Source: Morinoia aosen (taxonomy: Eukaryota; Arthropoda; Malacostraca; Amphipoda; Talitridae). Taken from it: a stretch of DNA of 64,000 nt. Position numbers and translations under genes: made by a program. Of this stretch, positions 21,769 to 32,507 are shown one piece after another; positions within the stretch are counted from its first letter, which is position 1; every line of letters starts with the position of its first letter. Location: positions 91,764,253-91,828,252 of the forward strand of contig CM059579.1 in NCBI GenBank assembly GCA_030386875.1. Direction: 5' to 3'. Under the pieces are notes generated by a model. That model ran no database searches. It had not been told where the DNA came from and saw nothing but the letters and a program-made list of their open reading frames with translations.

Positions 21769-22780
21769 AGTTTGGAGACTGGTTACAGAGTTTGGTAGAG
21801 TGTGCGAAAGGCGGAAATTGAGGGTAAATGTGAATAAAAGTAAGGTGATGAGATGTTCAAGAGGTGGAGTGTTTGGAACTTTGGATGTGAGGTTGAATGG
21901 GGAAGTTTTAGAGGAGGTAGAGCATTTTAGGTACCTCGGATCGGATGTGACTGCTAAGGATAGTATGGAAGTAGAAGTGAAGCATCGAGTGAGTGAAGGT
22001 TGTGAGACATTGGGTGCAATGAGGAAAGTTTTTGAAAGCAGGAGTTTGAGTATGAATGTTAAGAGGGGACTGTATGAAAGTTTGATTGTGTCAGTTTTGT
22101 TGTATGGAGCAGAGTCCTGGGGGTTGAGAGCAGCTGAGAGGAGGAAGTTTGATGTGTTTGAGATGAAGTGTTTGAGGAGCATGTATGGAGTAACTAGAAG
22201 AGATAGGATCAGGAATGAGTTGGTTAGGGGACAGACTGGTGTTATCAATAAGTTGAGCAGGCGAGTGGATGAAAGAGTGCTTGGATGGTTTGGGCATGTT
22301 GAAGGAATGAATGTTGAGCGGCTGGTGAAAAAGATATATATGTCGGAAGTGAGTGGTCTTCGAGCGCGAGGTAGACCACGGATGAGTTGGAAGGATGGGG
22401 TGAGACGTGCTTTGTATGAGAGGGGTCTGACTGTGGACGTGGCGAGAGGGATGGCTGCGGACAGAAGTGAGTGGGGGCAGTGTATAAGGAGGTAATTTTA
22501 TTTTTGACGCGTTACTGGAAGCTGCCCGCGTGTGATGGGGTTGACCTGTCATGTGCGGGGGGAGGGGCTGCACTCAATGAAGCGGTCGGGGTGAACCAGC
22601 TGTGGCTGTCGGGCCTGACTGTGGGAGGGGGTTGTGCTGGGCTGCTGCTGATCCTGGCAGTTCAGGTGCGGCCAGTGCTGCCTCTCTCGCCTCCTAGTGA
22701 CTGAGTGTGGGGATTGTGGCCTGCTGTCGACTACCCTCCCATAGGGAGGATAAGCCCGGTATATGTATGTATGTATGTAT
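21769..22780 (+). mobile_element. 5'-truncated LINE insertion with TATG tail
   Basis: A 1,012-bp insertion flanked by a perfect 15-bp duplication, GTATTTATGATACTG (21754-21768 and 22781-22795). It contains the C-terminal part of a reverse transcriptase ORF, a GC-richer 3' UTR and a (TATG)n tail. Length of the duplication, 5' truncation and short-repeat tail are the full signature of target-primed reverse transcription. Base composition differs sharply from the AT-rich hAT around it. Confidence 0.92.
21800..22495 (+). CDS. LINE reverse transcriptase, C-terminal fragment
   Basis: A 231-codon open frame, intact to a TAA at 22493-22495. It begins after the catalytic palm: VNVNKSKVMRCSRGG is the post-palm KT/KS motif, and VEHFRYLGSDV is the conserved FxYLG block of the thumb. 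VSVLLYGAESWGL, EMKCLRSMYGVTRRDRIRNE and VLGWFGHVEGM follow, and RGRPRMSWKDGVRRAL is typical of the C-terminal region of this LINE group. The catalytic YxDD and everything upstream are missing through 5' truncation. The absence of stops suggests a recent insertion. I cannot place the clade with confidence. Confidence 0.85.
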   Translation: MCERRKLRVNVNKSKVMRCSRGGVFGTLDVRLNGEVLEEVEHFRYLGSDVTAKDSMEVEVKHRVSEGCETLGAMRKVFESRSLSMNVKRGLYESLIVSVLLYGAESWGLRAAERRKFDVFEMKCLRSMYGVTRRDRIRNELVRGQTGVINKLSRRVDERVLGWFGHVEGMNVERLVKKIYMSEVSGLRARGRPRMSWKDGVRRALYERGLTVDVARGMAADRSEWGQCIRR

Positions 22781-22888
22781 GTATTTATGATACTGTCCAA
22801 GCAAGCAGATTCCCATTGTAATGAGATAGGGGAAATTACGCACGAGAGCATATACTTATCATTGACGGACACCTGTTTTTTTATTATA

Positions 22889-23661
22889 TCGGGTGTCCTG
22901 TAAAAATGTCCCCGATTTTTAATTAATTATATCTCAGCTTTAAATTAATATATTTGAATTGCCATCGTTCACAATGTAGTAAATTATGTTTCCTTTTCGA
23001 ATAATTTATGTTATTGAAAATCGGTTGAATGACCACTTTATAATGTCCAATTTACTGAAAGGAGTAGAAAAATTAATTGTTCAAATGTAAAGTTTTTAAA
23101 ACAATATTGATATTCTTCCTTATTTTGTAGTTTCCATAAAACTGAACACACAAAAATTTTAAGGAGTAACAAATCATTACCTTATATAACTTTTAAATGA
23201 ATAAAGTAATTTTAGTATCTAACGACATACCCTCCATTTCTCTCAAGGCAAGTATTACTTCTAGCCACCATTGAACGAAGAGTTTTACCCATTATTCCAC
23301 CGTTTTCTATCAGTCCTTGAAACACTATTATTGAGAACACTTGAAACTTGAAACCTCTCAGAGGGTTTAAATACTTAGTTGTATGTACGATACATCGTTA
23401 TGAAATTATTCTCAACAGTAGGTATTGAAGAATGAAGAAGAACACCAGTGTTGTTTTTAAAACTTTCCCTTTGAACAATTTTTCTACCCCTTTCAGTAAA
23501 TCGATCATCTTGAAGTTTATTCAACTGATTTTCAAAAACTTATATTATTTCAAAAGGAAACAAAATTGAATAAATTGTAAATAAAAGACAATTAAAATAT
23601 GTTAATTTAAGCGGAGATATTATCAATTAAAAAGTCCGGGACATTTTTGTGGGACACGCAG
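22889..23661. mobile_element. TA-flanked foldback element, mariner-like
   Basis: TA on both sides (22887-22888 and 23662-23663), TIRs TCGGGTGTCCTGTAAAAATG and, inverted, CTGCGTGTCCCACAAAAATG, and arms matching over more than 200 bp (for example CAATTTACTGAAAGGAGTAG on the left, mirrored near 23500). A minus-strand stretch at 23240-23290 resembles the C-terminal end of a mariner transposase. This could therefore be two 3' ends joined head to head. Confidence 0.75.
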
Positions 23662-23699
23662 TATAGTATTGATTGTTCTTATACAATAAATGGTCAAGT

Positions 23700-24898
23700 G
23701 TCTCCTTTGAACAAATTAATAAATAGGTTTAGCTATTTTGTGAGCGTAATCTCTCCTATGTTAATACAATGAAGTTTTAGGATTTAAAACTTAAGAGCAA
23801 TTGGTCGAACATTTATTGCAAATACAGAAGAACTTCAAGGGAACAACAGCAAGTCGTTTCCCGAGATGCGCAAAAAGAGAAACCGTACCCAAGTTAGGCG
23901 GATCTTGAGGATTCCAACAGTACGCACAGGAGCGTCCTCTGTGAAATTTTTATTATTGAATTCCTTTAAAATGAAGACCGGAAATCTTCTTTAACGTAAG
24001 GTTAGTTTTTAAAACGATACTCGCTAAAAATAGAAGACACCCAATGGACGCGGCCGGTCATCAGCACGGTACTCCGGTAGGAAATTTTAGAGGCGTTCTG
24101 AGTAGAGAGATACAGAGTATTAAGATGTCCGGTCGCCGACTAGGTGAATATCGTATCTTATTGTAAGATTACATATAGCACTAAGATGTTAACAATTAAT
24201 TGACAATTAATTACCTTGAATAGTAAGTGCCTATTCAAGAGGCTGCAAAAGCCGGGTCGAGGAGTTCAAGTCGCAGAAAGAGACTGCTTTTTACGCAATA
24301 GAAATAAGTTAGAGGTACCAGACCCACTTCTATTAAAAGGACGACATGCTGCCCAAGCAGAGCAAGCTCAAAGATAATTTAATGAGTGAACGCCAAAGCG
24401 TCTCGAGTAATGTTAATTACAGTGATTTAAGGTTAATGCAGTCTGCTAGAAGCGCAAACATGCTTATTTATAGAAAGTTAAATTTAAACACAAAAAACGG
24501 AAAAAAATATGCAGCTGCAAAACAAAAAACAACGAACAAAAAGATCTTATTTCATCAGTTTCAAATTCTTGTCTGTGAACTAAGAGAGGCCAACTGAAGA
24601 AAACTTTTTCTTCCACAAAGCCGCCATCAGAAATACGGAAAATATTCAACAGGAAATTTCATTGAACAAACAAAATTGGCTGTTCGTCTTTGTTGGTTGA
24701 TCTGTCTCCCTTTCACGCTCTTAGAGATACTTAACTACTGTATCTGTGATGCGAGTTTCACCAGTGCACAAGTATTAGAATATTTTAATCGCGGGTGCTA
24801 TTAGGATGAAAATATTTCTTTATGGTCCACATCTGGAAGATTTCTATACAGACAATATCGAATCCCGTCATTTGACGAGTCGTGTACACAATTATGTA
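23700..24898. other. Interior of hAT family 1, no gene recognised
   Basis: Moderately AT-rich sequence with several short frames. The frame at 24346-24597 is lysine-rich and has no motif I recognise. It might be a remnant of the hAT's own gene. Confidence 0.35.
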
Positions 24899-24900
24899 TA

Positions 24901-25526
24901 CTGAGTGTTTCAGAAAACGAGGTACAAAATTGCACATCAAGTAGAAAATGGCCAAATAAACACTTTTTGTCCTATGAAATTTTCACCCGAAAAATCGGGG
25001 TTGGGAGGCATTAGGTGTTTATTGTTTTTAAGGTTAAATTTAATGACACAATTACTCGCGGTATTGATTCTGAATTTACTTTACAAAAATTGTTCAAAAT
25101 GTGTTCCACCTACATCTATGCACTTTTCGAATGTTAGCCTTAACGGCTGCCGAAGATTAGGAAACACGTCTGCCATTAAGGTATCTCACCTGCAGCCACT
25201 GCAATTCTGGCCACAAGATCTTCCTCAGACCCAATGGGTGTAGCATAAACAAGGCTCTTCACGTGTCCCCAAAAATTGAAATCGAGTGGAGTCATGTCAG
25301 GAGATCTAGGAGGTCTTGCAACTAGCACATTTCGCCCGATCAACGTAAATTCAAAATAAATATTGCGAGTAGTTTATTCATTAAATTTCACCCTTTAAAA
25401 CAATAAACTGCTAATATCTCAATGTCTTTTTCTTCGGAAAGTTTTATAGAAGAAAAAGGTTTTATTTGGATATCTTCTACTTGGTGTGCAATTTTTTGCC
25501 TCTTATTCTGAATCTGAAACACCCTG
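24901..25526 (-). mobile_element. Mariner/IS630-type element, second family
   Basis: TA on both sides (24899-24900, 25527-25528). The ends read CTGAGTGTTTCAG and, inverted, CAGGGTGTTTCAG, extended by a conserved AAATTGCACAYCAAGTAGAA block in both arms. The 626-bp length shows a large internal deletion. Confidence 0.87.
25130..25335 (-). pseudogene. Mariner/IS630-type transposase, C-terminal remnant
   Basis: On the minus strand the frame reads PPRSPDMTPLDFNFWGHVKS then LVYATPIGSEEDLVARIAVA, ending in a stop shortly after AAGEIP. The SPDxTPLDFxxWGHVKS motif surrounds the third catalytic Asp of this arthropod transposase group. Upstream Asp residues are deleted. Confidence 0.8.
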
Positions 25527-27117
25527 TATATTACTGACAAGTGTTTTCTGAGTAGGTTATGTAGGCATTGTCTACACTGAGAAGCATAGATATGCATCAA
25601 CAGTTTTTTATTGCTAAGTATGCACTAATTCAGTGAAATTATAGTAGTTAATTCAATGACTATGCTTCAAATCCCCAAAATTATGATATACGTGTAGATA
25701 AGGTAGGTAAGATTTGCACACTGCCTTTTCTTCTTTGTATCTACACTATGCAGGGTAACAATGCAGAAAAAGTGTCATATTATTGCTCAACACTGTTACA
25801 TTTCGGCTATAATAAGCAAAAGTTGTTCTGCCTTCATTGCAGGGGCCTGACGTTTTCGGAAAGTTTTTTTTTACGAATAAAAGTCACTTCTAGCTTCTTT
25901 GCTTGTATTATGATACTATCTCTTATTTTCGTCTAACTTTTTACTTTGTATTGGACACTTTGTTATTTTAATAAACGCCCAGGTTCTTCTCATTTCGTGT
26001 TTTTTGGAGCAATTTGAAACGTTTCCAGCAAGAGAATTTGTACTATCGCATAAATGCAAAAACCATTGCAGCTGAGATAGTGCATTGTTTTCAGTTACAA
26101 TGTGTGTGTGACTGTAAGTGAAGTTTTTGCTGGTGTGTGTAATTACTTTCATTGCAGCTCGTTTACATCGTATTTTTATTTTTTTAAGTGTCTCAATGCC
26201 GATATAGATAACCTTACAACATTTCCAAATCTTCCTTAACAAGAAGTAATTAATTACATAATGCTACAAAACAAATACTATTTCAGTTTTTTAAAATGTA
26301 TCAACATAATTATAAAATTCTGCATTTCAGCGTATACTAGCTTAGAAACTGGGGAGTGATACGAAGATAAAAATTAAACATGATGATGATATAGTGAAAA
26401 ACAATATAACTCTGAAAGAACCAAATTACATTCAAGGAATAACTTGAGAAATGAGAAGAAATTTTTATTATTAATACATGTTAACTTGACTTAAAAACAC
26501 GGAAGCCATATCAATTTTGATAACATGACTTGAAAACTAGAAGTCTTTGTGCACTAGACCATAGCTTCAGGTTTCGGCAAAGACTACTCATTGGCAATGA
26601 ATCATACCCAAAAGAATAGAAATGTTTATGATCATTATCAATCAATGCATCATTTTGAGTATACAGAGTTACCACTCTTTATGTGAGTACAATGTATTGC
26701 ATCAGCTGAAATGTTCTGCAAGTAACTTGCAACACATTTACTACTATTTTCCAGTTCCTATGTAATAATTGAAGGAAAAATGAACAAAACAGAAATATAC
26801 AGAATGAATTTGCGATGCTTTCAATTACTAATTCCTGCTTTTAACTACAAAATATACATTAATGCTGGGTATAAAAATTATATTTCGCACTCGTAGGTTT
26901 CTCATATATATCTGTGCAAACCCTCAATGACTAGATAACATGACGGTATTAGGTGATAGGAATAAATACGCTGTTCCAAACTTAGAACAAAACAATCAAC
27001 GAAAACATTGCGTATTTTTTAGACTTTTCAGCAAAGCATTCTAACTCTGTTTTGGTTTACTTCTAGTTTTAAAGACTTATAAATAATTTTTAGCAAAAAT
27101 TAGAATCGAAGACACCA

Positions 27118-27352
27118 AAAAATAGCGACTCCAACCACGACTCTTCCACATCCGAATGAACGACTCCGACTCCGACTCCACCACATTCGGAAAAGCGACT
27201 CCGACTCCATCACACTTCAGAGTAGCGACTCCGACTCCGACTCCGACTCCACCACACTTCAGAGAAGCGACTCCGACTCCGACTCCGACTCCACCCTAAA
27301 ACATCCGACTCCGGCGACTCCGACTCCCGACTCCGACTCCGACTCCGCAACC
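27118..27352 (+). repeat. GACTCC array at the right end of hAT family 1
   Basis: Irregular units of three to five GACTCC hexamers spaced by ACCACACTTCAGAGAAGC-like sequence. It corresponds to the left-end array in composition but has a different spacer. The same array, inverted, is at 62866-63010 in the second copy. Confidence 0.85.
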
Positions 27353-27897
27353 CTGCCTACTACTGTCTTCTTCAACTTTGATCTTGTTTCATAATCTTCC
27401 TTCCTCTCTTTGGATCGCATTTGTTGCTGGGTAGGGAGGCTAAAACTAATGACTAATCTAATCTGTAAAAAAACATGGATATTAATTTATTTTATGTGAC
27501 CAATAAACCATGTTTTCTGAAAAAAATTTTTTTTACAAAAAACATGTGTTATTAAATTTTATCTGACCAAAAAAACATGACATTTTAAAAACCATGTTTT
27601 TTTCACCAAAAGTCATTAATATCCATGTTTTTTAGTCATGCTTTTTTTTTGGTCAAGAAAACATGATTTAAAAAAACCAGCATGTTTTTTTGGCACATAA
27701 AATATATCAATATCCACATTTTTTATTCATGATTTTTCTGTAAAAAAGATGTTTATTTTAAAAAATACAGCATGGTTGTTTATGGTAAAATAAAGTATAT
27801 TAATATCTGTGTTTTTTAGTCATGACTTTTTTGTAACAAAAACATTCAAAAAACAGCATGGATATTTTGGTCACATAAGATATTTTAATATCCATTA

Positions 27898-28140
27898 GAA
27901 CCGTACCAGGTCTTAGAATAAAATATCCACAAAGAATCTATTCACTCTATAAAACCTTTCGGAGACTAGCTCCATCCTCAGTAAGTCATTCAGTCAAATG
28001 TTTTTCAAAGGAACAGTGAAAATTCATTGTCCATTTCACCAAATTTTACAGAATGACTGAGGATGGAGCTGGTCTCCGGAAGGTTTTATGGAGTGAATAG
28101 ATTCTATGTAGATATTTTATTCTAAGACCTAGTACAGTTC
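27898..28140. mobile_element. Small palindromic MITE with TA target
   Basis: A 243-bp element whose halves are mirror images: GAACCGTACCAGGTCTTAGA at the left and its near inverse at the right, with CTCCATCCTCAGT facing ACTGAGGATGGAG. TA lies at 27896-27897 and 28141-28142. It sits within the subterminal arrays of hAT family 3. Confidence 0.78.
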
Positions 28141-28872
28141 TAATAAACATGATTTCAATATTAACAGCATTCTTTGTTTATAAGTTTCTAAAGACAATTC
28201 GATTAAAGAAAACTAACTTTCCTGATATTTACATCCGTGTTTTTTTAGTCATGATTTTTTTTAAATGTTTATAAAAAACTTTTTTGGTCCCATAAAATAT
28301 AATAGCCATGTTTTTTTAGTCAAGATTTTTCTGTTAAAAAACAATGTTTTAAAAAAACAGCATTGGGTTTTTAAGGTCACAAATATATCAATTTCCATGT
28401 TTTTTAGTCATAATTTTTGTATACATAACATGTTTTTTTAAAAAAACATGTTTTTTAAAAAAAAAACAGCATGGTTTTTTAGTCATATCTCTATCAATGA
28501 CCATAAGTAAAGGTATGTTATTAAAACACACCATTTTGGGAGTTTAAGGTCATTCACATGTATTGTAAAATAAATGAAATATCAAAGCATGAAACCGCAG
28601 AAAATAAAAAAGTTCATAAAACCATAGATAACTATCAATTAAGAAGTATGCTGTTTTATTTTGTAATTTGACATGAAAACAAATAATGTAATGTGGTTCT
28701 TTTTCTTGCTGAGTTATTTTCAGACAAAATATTAAAAAAAAAAATCCACGTTTTTTTTGGCCACGGTTTTTTTTGTAAAAAAAACATGTTTTTTTTACTC
28801 ACATCTCTAGCCAGAGCAGGAATAGTTAAGGTTCAATGAAAACTGGAGAAGTATGAAAAAGTACTAATTCCC

Positions 28873-30479
28873 TCTATGATTATGATTATAAGTTAGTTTA
28901 AGCCTCCCTAACCGCTGCACAAATAGAGCGTATCGAAGAGAGGAAGGAGGAAGCTCCATTTAGTATGGAGATAAGAAAATGAGAAATCTATGCACAAAGG
29001 GCATAGAAACAGTAAGATGGGAAAGAAGTTCATGAAATAAGATAAATGTTGAAGATAGTCAGAGGTGCTGAAAAACATAACAGTTATGAACCGAAAAAAG
29101 TTGGTCCTTAAGGGGACCGTCTAGTCAGAATCAAGAAAATGGCCATCCCGTTTTTTGTATGGTATCTAGACCTATGAAATTTGGCATACGTGTGTATTTT
29201 GGAAAATAAATAGGGGCTGCATCTAACACTTTTATCCATTTTTGCCATAATGGCGGAGATAATGAGAGAAAGTGGGAGAAAGTGGGCAGGGAAATGGAAA
29301 TTTTTCAAGCCACTTCTTCTCAAAGTCACTAACGTAGAGTAATGTTGTAAGTATCTCATTGGATGCACAAAGGGTTGCTGAATAAGGAGTCAGAGGATTA
29401 TTTTGAAATTCATAATAGTTTAGTTTTTATGGTGTTTTTAAAAAAATTGAAAGAGTGATTCATTTTTCCGTAGATTTTTTAATGTAACTAAGACACCATT
29501 ATGAAATTCAATAAGATCCTCTGACTCTTTATGCAGCAACTCTTTGCCCATCCAATGATACCAACAGCATTGCTCTACGATCACTAGTTTCTGAGAAGAA
29601 GTGGCTTGAATATTGACATTTGAGTTGTTCGAAAAACGCATTTTAGTACAGAAAACAGGTTTTTTTCATTTTCAAGCTATATTACTGAGAAATCAGCGCA
29701 GGTAACGTAATGAAAGCAATTCTAAAATATTTTCTTGACTTTGGCAACCTTTCATCGTAGTATTTTGTGGTTCCTTGTCGAAACTGGTACCACAAGTGGT
29801 ACCAGGGGCCAGGTACCAAGCATGAGGATCAGGGGGGACGCAAAGCTCAGGTGTACCGGAAAGGAGCGCTTCGATCCTAACTAAGCTCAGAAGATGCAGT
29901 CCAGCTACTGAGCTTGAAAGGCAGCTTCAGCTAATCGTTTGACATCATACTCGCGTCGGCTTTCATCTTACACTGAACAGCTGCGTGGTCAGCAGTCCTA
30001 TTTATGTCTACGCCACAGGAGGGGGCGAGGGGGGGGGGCGGAGGTTTGTGGGAGGTACCAAGATCAACGTTGCCAAATCGTAAAAGCTCTTGAAGACTGA
30101 GTGGTAAATACGTATGTCTTTAGAAATGAACAGTCGGTGAGCAATATCTAGGTGAAATGATTTGGCACACGAGCGCTGACACCTCATGCGACCCTCATGC
30201 GACCCTCACCCGACGCTTCTTCTCCCTTGGTTTACTCGCAGATGCTTCAGATGCTTCCTAATTTTTTTCTGCTTACCAATTGTGCATCGCTCTACCGAAT
30301 TGAGCAATAAAAATAAATCTGCCAATTTTGGACTTCTGACTAGACGGACCCCTTAACATAACAAGAAATGTTTTATTTCAACAAAAAGAAGGCCTACCTA
30401 ACTCTCAGCTTGGGCCCTCACATTTTTCCCCTGGGAGCGCTAATTCCCATAGATACAATAGTTGTATCCCCCTGAGGGG
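28873..30479 (-). mobile_element. SINE-like element, copy 7 (split by TTAA element #5)
   Basis: Family sequence at 28873-29107 and 30353-30479, with duplication ACTAATTCCC at 28863-28872 and 30480-30489. Its 3' tail is TATAATCATAATCATAGA-like rather than CTAATC, another sign that this end varies. Confidence 0.85.
29112..30352. mobile_element. TTAA-flanked hairpin element #5
   Basis: TTAA at 29108-29111 and 30353-30356 flank 1,241 bp with near-perfect TIRs GGGGACCGTCTAGTCAGAA and, inverted, GGGGTCCGTCTAGTCAGAA. The host SINE-like copy is exactly restored (GGTCCTTAACATAAC) when one TTAA and the element are removed. An internal hairpin has about 115-bp arms (29297-29415 and 29490-29612), and a G-run tract lies at 30015-30045. 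A second copy's end lies at 62686. Confidence 0.92.
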
Positions 30480-30489
30480 ACTAATTCCC

Positions 30490-31365
30490 AATATTGTGTA
30501 TTCCTATAATCAACACATGGGAGACCTTGCTTTGAATGATCAAATGATGATCTAGAGAACAGGATTGCGGTCTGCTCTAGGAAAGTTACCTTATTCTCAT
30601 TTCTCCTCAGACTAACAGGTGCATCATCAACAGCTGGTTACAGTCTATGAGATCACGAGAGTAAATGTAAGCCTAACACAACCAAAAAAACTTTCTTCAT
30701 GGATTCAAATGAGATGAGAAACTGCCCTGATCCCATGCAATAAAATTTCAGTGAAAAAGCACTTACAACCCCCATCTTTGAATGTTGAACAAGAACATAC
30801 CCAAAAAAGGCCTATTTACAACTAGGCTGTTGGTATACACAACATGAGAAGTGATGAGATTGGTTACTTTCCAGATATAACTGAACAGAGTAGGCTTTGC
30901 AAGTACCCTGGTTGCAAGATTAAAATTCTCATCTTCTGTACAAAATATCCAGCTTATTAATGCTGGGTAAGAAATGGTAACTGTTTTCTTCAATTTCATC
31001 ACTAGTTTATAAAATTTCTTATAAAAAATAAAATAAGAATAAAAAATAAAATCGTCTGCAATCGTCTGCTACGTACAACCACCGCCACTCCAAGAAGAAA
31101 CGCTGGATTGCAGTACATCCCAAAACTGAATCTTCAGACAAAGAATAAAGTCTTCTTTCTGAATGTGCAGGTTAATTCAATTGTTTAGATAACGTAAATA
31201 CCCCAAAACAAACTTAAGGTAAAAAAACGGTATGATTTTTGCATACCTGGAAGACTATAATTGCAATGAAAGACGGAAATTAACATACCACTATAACTCA
31301 TTAAATCCTCATTTCTACCCAAAAGAGCATAGAATAAACGTTGTTTATTTTCATGTAATTACCTT
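30490..31365. other. No gene recognised
   Basis: AT-rich sequence, possibly the 3' part of the LINE remnant described next. No clear end or tail is seen. Confidence 0.4.
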
Positions 31366-32503
31366 AATTCATGCAACAAAATTTTGAAAATTGATTAGTA
31401 CCTTCTCAACATTTACCCATTTTTCGTTTAAATTATTGCTATATTTTGTAAATTTTATTGCTTTTAGGATTGCAAACAACTCTGCTCCAACTAATGAGTA
31501 ACCAGGATGGATTAACCAAGCTGTGGATAAATTCAAGTATGAAATGTACACCACAGCTGATGTAGATCCTAACTCCAGTTTAGACCCATCAGTATATATC
31601 CAGCAGCAATCCCTATATTGCATCAAAACATAAGCCTCAAATTTTCCATTGATCTTGTCTGAACTAAGAGACTACACATCCAGAAAGGATGTGCATATGA
31701 GCAGAGTAGGAAGTTCAAATGCAGCAGCAGGAAGTTCAGTGTTTACCTCCGGGTGAGGAAGGTAAACTGGGAGCTCTTCAACATTTCAATCCTTCTAGAA
31801 GAAATTAAGCTTTTGCGGGGGGATGCAAATAGTCCAGTTTTCAAACAAGTTCTGAAGGGCTACTGCTAGAATTGCTGTATATCAAGCATCACTTAACATA
31901 GAGAAAATGCAATTACAGCTCAAGAGGCAAAACATATGCTTCAGCCTTTATTGAAGAAATAGGAGGTACCTTTTGAACTCCCAATATACAACTAGGGGCT
32001 GAGTTCAGATTTCGTTTTTAAAATTCTAGCTCCTTTCTAAAAACTTAGGGAACATACATGACCACATACAAGTTGGCTTCTTACAAATGAGACATACACT
32101 TAATGCAATAATTATTGGGATGATCCCCAGGAGATTTCAGACAATGCCCTAAGTAAATGCACATGTCTCTGTCTATCAATTTTGATTTCATTTAGGTCAG
32201 GAAGAAAGGTAAATTTTTGAGCGTAAAAAATAGTTCAATGCATTTGAGTTTCCGCCCAACTAACATGTTTGAAATTCAACAAGTTGGGTATGGGAACATT
32301 TTTCTTTTTGTGAATACATTATAGTTTCAATTGTATTTGCTGTAAATTTCCTTGTAGAAAGCCACCAAGTGAGTGCATGTAAATACTTCTGCATTGTCCG
32401 CTGAATTTCTTCAGAGAACCTCCCATTTGTGACGATTGTAAAATTATTTGCATATGAAACACATTCAATTTTCTCCATCTGGTGTAGGTCATGCAACACC
32501 ATA
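31366..32503 (-). pseudogene. LINE remnant with reverse transcriptase palm and RNase H
   Basis: On the minus strand, 32503-32260 reads LHDLHQMEKIECVSYANNFT then IVTNGRFSEEIQRTMQKYLH, a reverse transcriptase palm in which the YADD-type catalytic motif has become YANN. About 650 bp further, 31626-31400 reads CCWIYTDGSKLELGSTSAVV and GYSLVGAELFAILKAIKF, the start of an RNase H domain with the TDGS Asp and the catalytic Glu in GAEL. The order RT then RNase H fits LINE clades that carry RNase H (I, Jockey or R1 groups). The region between is broken by stops. Confidence 0.75.
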
Positions 32504-32507
32504 TTAA

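Larger units (their letters stand above)
20363..27355. mobile_element. hAT element, family 1, copy a (6,993 bp)
   Basis: TIRs CAGGGTTGCGGAGTCGG and, inverted at the right, CAGGGTTGCGGAGTCGG, with the perfect 8-bp duplication CCTACTAC (20355-20362 and 27356-27363) in a recognisable host (SINE-like copy 6). GACTCC arrays lie just inside both ends. The interior carries a LINE fragment, a foldback MITE and a mariner. I could not recognise its transposase. A second copy starts at 62850 in the opposite orientation, and its first 1.1 kb matches the right end of this one. Confidence 0.9.
20186..27463 (+). mobile_element. SINE-like element, copy 6 (split by hAT family 1)
   Basis: The first half is 20186-20362, beginning CCCCTCAGAGGGATAC; the second half is 27356-27463, ending ACTAATGACTAATCTAATC. 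The break is the 8-bp duplication CCTACTAC made by the hAT inserted at 20363. The whole element is flanked by about 12 bp of TGTAAAAAAACA-type duplication. This is the only copy here on the plus strand. Confidence 0.88.
17837..28809. mobile_element. hAT element, family 3, ~11 kb composite
   Basis: Perfect 8-bp duplications, GCCAGAGC, at 17829-17836 and 28810-28817 flank ends TAGTGATG and, inverted at the right, TAGAGATG, a form seen in hAT elements. Long subterminal arrays of about 100-bp units, ATATTAATATCCATGTTTTT alternating with CAGCATG and TTTTTAGTCATGA, run at 17870-18000, 18890-20160 and 27465-28800. They lie on opposite strands at the two ends. I see no transposase. The interior is filled by a palindromic element, a split SINE-like copy, hAT family 1 and a small MITE. 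Confidence 0.75.
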
